Shown: in pieces, positions 1 through 9,361 of the stretch | Numbering within the stretch: position 1 is the stretch's first letter | Layout: each line of letters starts with the position of its first letter | Source of the DNA: Trichoplax sp. H2 | Taxonomy: Eukaryota; Placozoa; Uniplacotomia; Trichoplacea | Length of the DNA stretch: 64,000 nucleotides | Assembly: GCA_003344405.1 (NCBI GenBank) | Contig: NOWV01000103.1 | Span: forward strand, 124,001 to 188,000 | Direction of reading: 5' to 3' | The notes under the pieces: model-generated | The model's input: the letters and a program-made list of their open reading frames with translations, nothing else | Told to the model about the DNA's origin: nothing | Database searches by the model: none | Translations under genes and position numbers: made by a program

Positions 1-457
1 TTGCTCAAAAATGATGTCATTCCGACTGCTCACCAAGTGGTGTGTAGCCGGTCTTACAGTGTACAGTGTACAGTACGCTATACTGTAGCGCATCACCAAA
101 GAAAAATCCTGATTGTGCGCAATGATGCTGTCCAACCATCCTTCCCACGCAGACTCAGTACTGGCCTACCTCAACCGGCTCTACTGTCTTTGATTCAAAC
201 TAAGCAAACATGAACAAACTTGTTTATGTTTTACTCTTCTCTAGTATTGTACTGCACGTTTCTACTGTACCGATACACAGTACAGTACACACTATAGGTG
301 AAAATCAAACGTTGATCTGGACCGTAAATCAATCATGCCCTGGCCCACGAAATGTTTGCTAATAGCTTGTTGGCGCCAAAGTTAACTTTAAAAATAAAGT
401 TAAATTATTAATTAATTGCAGTTGTACCCTGGTAAAAAATCAACTACTTGCCTACTT
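1..457. other. 5' flank of SBNO-like gene
   Basis: No coding region is recognisable here. The stretch contains several short GTAC-centred palindromic runs (about 57-80 and 240-292). A plausible 3' splice site (pyrimidine/AT-rich tract ending in GCAG at 421) sits just upstream of the SBNO open frame. A 5'UTR intron whose upstream exon lies at or beyond the window edge is therefore possible. Confidence 0.4.
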
Positions 458-3400
458 ATGGCTCATCATGATGAAGAGATCAATCGAATTGCCGATGAAG
501 ATTATGGCCAAGAGAAAAATAGAGAAGTTTTCTTGCCCTATCGATGCCACTCCTTAGGTGATATTACTAACTACAAAAGTCATCCGGGAAATGTTGTCGA
601 AGCTGCGTCTTTAGCTGCTCAAATCCTGCCGCCTACTAACTATCCGCTAAAAGATGCCTTACCACCACATTTAATACTTGATTGTAAATTAAGTGATTTG
701 CAATTAGAAGGTATCTTACATGCATGCCAACGCCATCAGATGATCTTGCCGAAGGGTGCTAGAGCTGGATTCTATCTTGGAGATGCTGCTGGAGTAGGCA
801 AAGGAAGACAAATTGCTGGTATCATTATTAATAATTATGTCCGTGGCCGACGAAAACATTTATGGTTTAGCACATCTCACGATTTAAGGATAGATGCTGA
901 AAGAGATTTAAAAGATATAAATTGCTTTATTAAGGTCATTGATGGTTGTCAAGAGTTAGATCGTGAGACCAGAGTTGCAGGCATGTCTCCACAAGTCAAA
1001 GATGGCATTCTATTTAATACTTATGCTACGTTGATATCATCAGGTCAACGTGGTTTCAATCCAACCCATACACGAGGTAGTCGAATACAACAAATTCTGG
1101 ATTGGTGTGGCGATAATTTTAATGGTTGCTTAATCTTTGATGAGTGCCATAAAGCAAAACAATTTATACCCGGCAATGAAGCTGCCAGTACCAAAGCTGC
1201 AGTTGCTGCAATTGCCTTACAAAGGCAATTGCCTAAGGCTCGCGTTGTCTATTGCAGCGCTACCGGTGTCACTAATGTTAAGAATATGGCATTTATGGAA
1301 AGACTTGGACTATGGGGTGATAATACAGCCTTTAAAAATGTTGAAAATTTTATCCAAGCCATGACCACACGTGGTCTAGGCGCATCAGAAATGTTAGCCA
1401 TGGAAATGAAAGCTGCAGGAATGTATGTTTCAAGAGGTCTAAGCTTTGAATCTGCTGAATTTCACACTGTTGAAATTAATTTAACCGATGAACAAATTAG
1501 AGTGTATAATTTATCTGCTCGAGTCTGGCAACAATTAGCTGAAGCAATTAAAAAAGCAATCAGCCACACTAAAAGTTCCGCAAGTCGTATATGGACTGTT
1601 TATTGGAGTTGCCATCAACGATTTTTTAAACAACTTTGTATGTCTTTAAAAGTACCAGCCATTGTACGGGAAGCCAAAGCTGCTCTGGATGAAGGATATT
1701 GTGTTGTTATCGGTTTGCAAACCACTGGAGAAGCTAGCTTAGACAATGAAATTACTCGCCAAGGGAACAACACACATGGCTATATCTCCACTGCGAAGGA
1801 AATTTTAGTACGGTTTATTTTACAACATTTTCCAATCGAAGAGAAAACATCCAAAGGCACTAAAATTAATGCATGGTGTAAAAATGCTGCCGATGCCTTA
1901 CTACAATTCATCGATAATATTAATTTACCGAATTGCTCCTTAGATGAGTTAATTCAACAATTGGGTGGTACTAATTGTGTCGCTGAAATGACTGGACGCC
2001 GTGGCCGAATAGTTTGTATCAATGGTAGTTCAACGCCTGTCTATCAACTTCGTGATACTGATAGTAGTAGCGATCATGGCTTAGAAAGTCTCAATGTAAG
2101 GGAAAAGAATCTATTCATGCAAGGTAAAAAATTAATTGCTGTCTTATCAGATGCCGCTAGCACTGGTATATCATTACATAGCGATACACGTGTAGCTAAT
2201 AATCGACGTCGTATTCATATTACTATGGAGTTACCATGGAGTGCTGAAAAAGCTGTACAACAACTTGGTCGATCTCATCGTTCAAATCAATCTAGTGCGC
2301 CAATCTATAAATTAATGACTACAAATGTAGGTGGTGAGAAAAGATTTGTTGCTGCAGTTGCTCAAAGATTACTCTCATTAGGTGCATTAACAAGAGGTGA
2401 TCGTCGGGCAGCAACTGGCGCAGATTTCTCCGAATTTAATTTTAATACAAGTTATGGCCGTTCAGCTTTAAAATTGATGTATTCGTACATTCAAAGAGGT
2501 GTCCTTTGCCCAAATATCACTTTCTCAAGTATATTACAAGCAAGTACACTGGATGATAGTAGTTACACCATCTCTCAATTTTATATCGATATGAAACATT
2601 GTCTACTCGATATGGGACTAACTGCCTCCCTCGAAGCTCGTGTACCTGAAAAAGATGCAACAGATGTACAGCGATTTCTAAACCGTATCCTTGGTCTGAC
2701 TATCGAAAGACAAAATTTAATTTTTTCTTACTTTTGTCAATGTCTAACAACTAGTATTGAACGAGCTAAAAAAGAAGGGAAATACAACGAAGGTGTAACC
2801 GACATCAAAGGAACATCAATTGTTATGGTTGATTCACCAAAAGAGATTTTTACTGAAGTTAAACGAGGTAATGTTTCTACGAAGCAAGTTACGTTATGTG
2901 TTGATAGAGGAATCGATTGGCCAACAGTATTAAAATTATACCATGAACAAGCGACGGATCCATTAGATGGGTTTTATTGTTCTCGTAATCGTTATTTTAA
3001 CCGAAAATTTTATCTTTTTGCGCTGTATAAGGCTCATCTAGATGTTTTTAGCGTCGTTCGGCCTAATACCGGATTTTCGTCTTATATGGAAAATAGTAAG
3101 GATTTGTTACAAAAATATCACAAGTTAGATCTTAGTGATGCTGAAAATGGATGGAAAGAACAGTATAACTCTACAGAGCTGGCATGTATTCATGGTGGAT
3201 CATGCAAGTTCGGTTCATACTGTACTGTTGGGATTCGAATTAATCGTGTACATATTATCTGTGGTGGTATTATACCAATGTTGTCATTACTGGAGTCGAT
3301 GTTAACTAACTGCGCCAGAAAGTATAACTTAAGCAAGGAACAACAAACACTGAGAATAGTACGAGTTCAGCTCGATGACGGTAGAAAGATTGTTGGACTT

Positions 3401-4108
3401 CGTTATCCGGAACCAATTATTAGCGAAGTGACGACAGTCTTAAAATGGGCTGTACAACAGCGGTTGTTAAAAAATCAGGGTTTGCTTGACTCTGCGACAC
3501 GTTTACCAACTGTTTTGCAAGAAGGTAGTTGTTATGCACTTGCTGATGCTGTCTTGTTAACAGTGGTTGGTGGTGCTAAACTAATTACTGAAGATGACGA
3601 TCATGTTAACGAACGTCTGCTTAAACGAGCTTTTACTAAACCATTATCTATTCGAAATTATTTTACTACTCAACAAAATAACCTTCATGGACAAGAGAAT
3701 AAGCAAGGTGAAGAATTAAACGATAATCAAAATAATAGCAGCAATAATGACGATATAGTCATCATCTCTGATGTTACGAACGTATCGCCTACTCATCGTA
3801 GCATGAATGGCAGCAGTATACCGGTACGTAATGGAAAGCAAAAAGCGGGAAATAAGAGACATAATAAAGATATACATACTGACTCAAATAATACTAAAAG
3901 ACATAGACAGCTGAAAGTTTTTGATGCCTTTCAACAAAATGGACAAAATAAGACTGCCAATAGTGATGAAGATTCTGCAGACGAATCCGACGATAGTTTA
4001 TTGATCTACTGCCCTGTATGTAATCACTGTTTTCCATCAAATACAAGCAATCAAATTATAAATCAACATTTAGATCAATGTTTAGCAGGAAATGCCGATG
4101 ACAGTTAA
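458..4108 (+). CDS. SBNO: Strawberry-notch family DExH helicase-like protein with C-terminal UBZ4 zinc finger
   Basis: This is a single uninterrupted frame of 1216 aa from ATG 458 to TAA 4106-4108. The frame is open back to 416, but 458 is the first ATG. The family are SF2 helicase-like ATPases acting in nuclear transcription and chromatin control. The N-terminal SBNO block (HPGNVVEAASLAA) is present. Walker A is DAAGVGKGRQ (K115), the DExH box is DECH (228-231), SAT is at 267-269, and the C-terminal helicase motif is QQLGRSHRSNQ (R605, R608). After about residue 1055 the protein becomes acidic, Asn-rich and disordered. It holds a PIP-like PLSIRNYF (1062-1069), a SIM-like DDIVIISD (1098-1105) and a weaker PIP-like QLKVFDAF (1151-1158). 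It ends in a Rad18-type UBZ4 finger with ligands C1185, C1188, H1204 and C1208. The family call is firm; a link to DNA-damage tolerance is inferred from the tail only. The coding frame has no introns, unlike every neighbour. AATAAA at 4673-4678 is a possible poly(A) signal. Confidence 0.9.
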   Translation: MAHHDEEINRIADEDYGQEKNREVFLPYRCHSLGDITNYKSHPGNVVEAASLAAQILPPTNYPLKDALPPHLILDCKLSDLQLEGILHACQRHQMILPKGARAGFYLGDAAGVGKGRQIAGIIINNYVRGRRKHLWFSTSHDLRIDAERDLKDINCFIKVIDGCQELDRETRVAGMSPQVKDGILFNTYATLISSGQRGFNPTHTRGSRIQQILDWCGDNFNGCLIFDECHKAKQFIPGNEAASTKAAVAAIALQRQLPKARVVYCSATGVTNVKNMAFMERLGLWGDNTAFKNVENFIQAMTTRGLGASEMLAMEMKAAGMYVSRGLSFESAEFHTVEINLTDEQIRVYNLSARVWQQLAEAIKKAISHTKSSASRIWTVYWSCHQRFFKQLCMSLKVPAIVREAKAALDEGYCVVIGLQTTGEASLDNEITRQGNNTHGYISTAKEILVRFILQHFPIEEKTSKGTKINAWCKNAADALLQFIDNINLPNCSLDELIQQLGGTNCVAEMTGRRGRIVCINGSSTPVYQLRDTDSSSDHGLESLNVREKNLFMQGKKLIAVLSDAASTGISLHSDTRVANNRRRIHITMELPWSAEKAVQQLGRSHRSNQSSAPIYKLMTTNVGGEKRFVAAVAQRLLSLGALTRGDRRAATGADFSEFNFNTSYGRSALKLMYSYIQRGVLCPNITFSSILQASTLDDSSYTISQFYIDMKHCLLDMGLTASLEARVPEKDATDVQRFLNRILGLTIERQNLIFSYFCQCLTTSIERAKKEGKYNEGVTDIKGTSIVMVDSPKEIFTEVKRGNVSTKQVTLCVDRGIDWPTVLKLYHEQATDPLDGFYCSRNRYFNRKFYLFALYKAHLDVFSVVRPNTGFSSYMENSKDLLQKYHKLDLSDAENGWKEQYNSTELACIHGGSCKFGSYCTVGIRINRVHIICGGIIPMLSLLESMLTNCARKYNLSKEQQTLRIVRVQLDDGRKIVGLRYPEPIISEVTTVLKWAVQQRLLKNQGLLDSATRLPTVLQEGSCYALADAVLLTVVGGAKLITEDDDHVNERLLKRAFTKPLSIRNYFTTQQNNLHGQENKQGEELNDNQNNSSNNDDIVIISDVTNVSPTHRSMNGSSIPVRNGKQKAGNKRHNKDIHTDSNNTKRHRQLKVFDAFQQNGQNKTANSDEDSADESDDSLLIYCPVCNHCFPSNTSNQIINQHLDQCLAGNADDS

Positions 4109-7100
4109 TTCTGCGTCTGTAATGAGTAAAGAAAAATTTGCCAACAACGTATTTTTCATAAACCATAATATTTGTAAAATATGGACTTCTAGATAGGATA
4201 ACCTAAAAATATGCTCGTATAGCAAATGATATTGAAACCTTGAGAAATCATATTGATAAAGATTGAAATCTTGTTCTAAAATCCTTGCACTGATATGATG
4301 TATGTACTTGAAGGTAAAGGTAGTCTATGTTAATACCGTAGTAGCGAAATTACTCCCTAATTATAGGACGAAAGCAATTTGTTATCATGTTGTATAAATG
4401 ATACCGTATGCGCACACGTATATACACAAGTCAGGATATAAATTCTTTCAATGCAGTAATGGAACTAAACTTTCACCTGAAAAAGCGTTTAATAGAATTC
4501 TGTAGGTGATAGTTTTACCTAATACTTTTTGGGAAAAAAAGGGCGTAAAACTCCAGGCATGGCTGTCCTTCATTTTTATTATCCTCCTTCATGAATATCA
4601 ACTTATTTAATAGATGCATCTAAAATATTATAGTATATGTGTATGTATTATGATCAATGTCTGCACTCTGACAATAAAATATTTTCCAGTTTCCATCACG
4701 AAATTAGTAATCGTCAAAGTTATATTTAATAGAAAATTAACTCGTAATTTATTTGAAATTTAAAAATTAGATATTGCGCTAGAATCCTTATTAACTTCCT
4801 TATAACCGCCAAAAATTTTAAGAAGTGCTCACATTCTGTTACATGATAATGGAACTATAAAGAAGAAAAGCGGCAGAATCCTACGACTTAACTTTTATGA
4901 GTCATCTCAGGAGAGAATGCTGAGCACCTTGCAGCGTGGAACAATTTCCTATTGATTTAGGAAGTCTACTATTATTATTTGAGCATCTCTGCATATCCCA
5001 TGGAATAGTACGCACACATATACTGTAGTAGTCAGTAAAGTTGTGAGAACATCCTGAATACGTATGGCAATATAGAATTCAGTATGCTTTATCAACTTGG
5101 TCTGTTCGTCAGTGATTGATGACAACTGGGAGGTAATATAAAATTGTTAGTACTGTAGCAAGTTTATAAATTAACTGCAAACTAAGGTGAATTCTTTCAT
5201 CCTAAAATAACCATGCATAACGTGCTTCCATTTTAGAAGCTGTATTTATAACTTATATCGAATACAGTAAAATGAATGCATTACGTGAATCCTACTGTAC
5301 GCCGTTAACAGAAAGCAACTACGTACTGCATAAATCCTTTCTTTCAAAACAACATATATATGCTGATACATTTTCTCCTTTGCCTTTATAATAGCTCTAG
5401 GAGCAACTTATATTCATTAATCTTTCAACATTGAATAATAAGTTACAAAGGTTCGAGATCAAAAGATAGTTAAAGCAGTAGTGATAGTTATATTAAAGTT
5501 GGATTGTATCAAGTCGGCACAGTACTTGGGAGTATAATAATTATCATACTATACAACAAAACGTTAATTCCTTTACTTTCAGTCTTCATTTTAACCAAAA
5601 GAAAATACGGGTAGGAGATTATTCGCTGCTTATACTGTACTATAGTATTGTCGGAGATAACCGGTCGTATCTAGTAGTCTACTATATATTAGTACATAAC
5701 GTTGATTTTACTTTTGATCTCAATCTTAATCAAAATCCAATCATTGAAGTGCGGTATATAAAATTAACAATCAATTGATTGATCCAATATCAAATTATTC
5801 TCATCCATAAAATAAAAATATAGAAAATTTGGTTAATTTCTTATTCGCTTCGCTGAGGGTAGGGAATAAATTAGGATTGAAACACGTAATATATTGTAAT
5901 TGCTTGCGATATCTCATTAGTCAACAAGCATAGAATAGGATAAGTGAAAGATAATTATGTCTTAATACTCATATGAGTATACGGTACCGGTAGTTACCCT
6001 ATCAAGTCGTAAATGCTATAAATTAGAATAGCCATCAAAGTATAACTTCTTAGAATACAGAGTATCCTAAACAGCGCACTTGGCTATTATCTCTATGTTG
6101 TACAAACGGTTAATAATACTGCCGCTAAATCTTTGCGAAAACATTTATTGAAATATAAATGATTGAAAGCTCCTTAAATTCTTTATAGCCCAAAATCGAA
6201 TGTATTTGCACTAAATATGGAGATACTTGTCCCTAAACAGTAGGAATAGACAAAGCAAATGATGTATAAAACAAATATATAAAGCTTATTTTTGAAATTA
6301 TTATTTATTGCAGACTTATAAGAAAGCCGTGAATAGGTGAAATTCAATATCATAATTGCATAAATTTTCTGAACTGTCTATCATAATGATTTAATTTGTT
6401 TACTAGTTGAATATTATCATCTTTGCAACGGTGCACCTATGGTTGATTTATTCTTTAACTCTCAGCTGGGTTTAATGACCTTAGCTTTAATTGGTCTAAT
6501 TTGACTCATATAAAGTAATCTCATCAGTTCAATTTCGTAGGTTCGTGATGATCACTTTTGTACCCATATCGCGTATAAGCTTATTTTACTATATACCTGT
6601 TGCAAATTAATTTAGCTTTATTTTTGTTCAAACAGCACATATGAATAATTTTTTACTCTATAGTTATGCCATTGATAAATTACATATAGCTACGATCTTG
6701 CCTTCAGTATACTATAAGTTATCCATTATGGTAGAGAAGTAGTTTCTTTATAATCAACAGTTTTAAACTAAAGCAAACAATAGTTCCTTTTATGTCTATG
6801 CAAAAATCTTAATTTAAAATTTATTATAAGCTATTCTAATCAAGAATCAATAAGTACTATAATGGATTTATGAATAATCTATTCTTTGTATGCAAATGAC
6901 AACTGAAAACAATTGCTACAATTGCTACTTATTGACTAATTTTATTAGAGGTGATTGATGATCTCGTCCTGTTTTCTCTTCTTTTCATTCTTTTACGCAA
7001 TTATATTTTTTGTCCCATCACCATCGTCATCCATGACGTTTATCCTTATAAAGCATATCTGTCTTAACTGTGCCCACATAGTAACATTTTAACACTTTTG

Positions 7101-9154
7101 TGGTCCATAGACTCCACCGTAAACTTGGCTAGTCGATTTTTATAACTAGAGGAAATTAGCGGTCAAGAATGCTGGATTTATTCAATTCTATTTGAAGTAA
7201 CATAGTTGTTCCACCTGTTATTTCTAATTTTTGAATTTGGTGCAATATAATGGTAAATACACTAAACTAAAAACTATCAATATCCTACAATATGTAGCTA
7301 GTGTAGTGTTTTGTACTGATTTAATAAAACGGCAGTCGACTGCTGTTATAGTAATTTTAGTCATTAGGTTATCACAATTTATATCATAATGTGATAAAAA
7401 TAAGTAGTAATTTCTGTCGCATTTTATACGATTTAAATACGAATTATATCTCGTAATAGATACGCGATGTATAGTAGTCACTCCAACTTGAAGTTGTTCT
7501 AGGTTATATCTAAATCTTGCTGGCTTTCTTTTTGAACATTAGAGATTTAGGTTAGATAGTGCATAAGAAATTTTTCGCTCGGAAAAAAGTTATCTTTATT
7601 TTACTCAAGCTTTCCAGCAAGTGGTAAGAAAGAACGTACCAAAAGAATAATGCTTTAACTTCTATTACGTGATTTCTATTATGTCGCAACGATGATAAAT
7701 GTGGATAAAAAAACTGACAAATTAATGAAGAAATAAGATTTGACTACTTTGAATGTGCAAGAGTCTACCCATGATTAAAACGATGCTGGATAGCGATCAA
7801 TTGAATTTTTATTTTATGCAATAACAATTATATAAAAGTCAGACAATATTCAGAGCTGTTTATGCTTGATTTAAATCACCATTTGCCATCTTGGCTTGTT
7901 CATTTATATCCAGTATTTAAAAAAAATCTCAACATAGTGAAATCATTACGTAGTTTACGATAAGGAAGAAGTTATCACTAGCTATGTAGCAATTTAATTT
8001 TACCATTACTTCAGCATTTCCTAATATCTGTGTATTATCATCCAATAACTTATTAGTTATTATGATAGGAAATGGGTTTAGGACGTCTTTCCTTCCCACT
8101 GACTATCAAAATAGTATCGTCTTGTACTTCAATTCTAACTGTTTGATTGGACGATGTACTACAATATAGAATACGGGCTCATGCACCAGTCCTTATATAG
8201 TAGATAACCGAAGCTATTGACTGTCGCCATTGAACCGTTACCATGACAAAGTAATGACAAGAATAGACAGGGATTACAAAATGGATGAGATAGAAATGTA
8301 GTATAGTCGTGGAAATCCTTCGAAAGAAATCAATCATTAAGCTATAAATGAGTGATTACCGGTATAGCTGAAACCTTATCTAAAGTTCGATATAGTTAAG
8401 ATGATTTGGATTATTCACATCATGAATTTAAAAAGATTTTTCGTCGATAATAATTAATGATGACATCACACTCTGTGTATAGATCTGCAGTGCTTTACAG
8501 CTTATTATCCTATGTTGTCAATCGGTTAAATCATAGCTGCCACCCAGAATTAATATTTTTTGTCTCCGTAATGATAGTTAAGCTATTACTTGATCCGTAA
8601 TGAAATACATGACGATAGTTCTGTTATAGTAGGTTTTAAACGCTTTGATCGTTTACAAAGTTGACTAATATGTAAATTTTCAAGATGAACTTGCATTATA
8701 AGGACCTTCATGAAGGTGTAAGAGTCAATCGATATGAATTAAAGGCTACTAGGATAACTGTTAACAATTATGTACTTTAATATCGTTAGTTCCTATACGA
8801 TATCCATTTGTATCTTGATTTTATTATAGTTTAAATAACGACTTTATGATAAATTAGAACTGGAAGAGGCCAATTTTACTGTTATTCTTATAGATAGTCG
8901 TAATTATCGACGACAAAAAGTTAGCCTTAATTCTGCTGTTGGAAATCAGTTTGCTATTATCATTTTTAAAATGTTGTCAGTAACGACCTTACTTTGATTA
9001 CCTCTAATGTCATCATCGGCTTGTATTCCAGCTTTTAAATTAAACACTCTTCTCGCTTAATATTCTTGCTATTGTTCATAATATCATATTTACCAAAAAT
9101 TCGACTATCAAAAACTAATTAATCAAATTAACTCTTTTTTCTTTGTATCTTCAG
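4109..9154. other. Gene-free AT-rich stretch
   Basis: About 5 kb in which I recognise no coding exon, RNA gene or mobile element. The reading frames are short and have no family signature. The sequence is AT-rich and mostly non-repetitive. It may be intergenic, a long 5' intron of the gene at 9362, or hold noncoding RNA that cannot be seen by eye. Confidence 0.5.
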
Positions 9155-9179
9155 AATTAACCACTTAATACTAAGATTA

Positions 9180-9260
9180 ATGAAATTAAAAATTTCCAAC
9201 GCTGGATTTGGTATAATATTGATAATCAGCAGCGTAACATCAAAGAAAGAAATTACTTAA
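9180..9260 (+). promoter_or_regulatory. Candidate upstream ORF in 5'UTR exon
   Basis: A strong 3' splice site (TTTTTTCTTTGTATCTTCAG, ending at 9154) suggests that a 5'UTR exon starts at 9155 and runs into the coding exon beginning with ATG 9362. If so, ATG 9180 opens a 26-codon upstream ORF that ends at TAA 9258-9260. It would precede the main start and could dampen translation. This depends on the exon being real. Confidence 0.3.
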
Positions 9261-9361
9261 GTCGACAACGGACTGTGATTTGGAAGAAGTTACATTCTAA
9301 CTACTGTGAAATAATTCCTCTATAAAACAGTTATTATACATCTACTACCATTAAACCAAAT

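Noticed and set aside
5449-5461. tRNA B-box-like GGTTCGAGATC
   Set aside because: No acceptor stem, anticodon arm or A box could be laid out around it.
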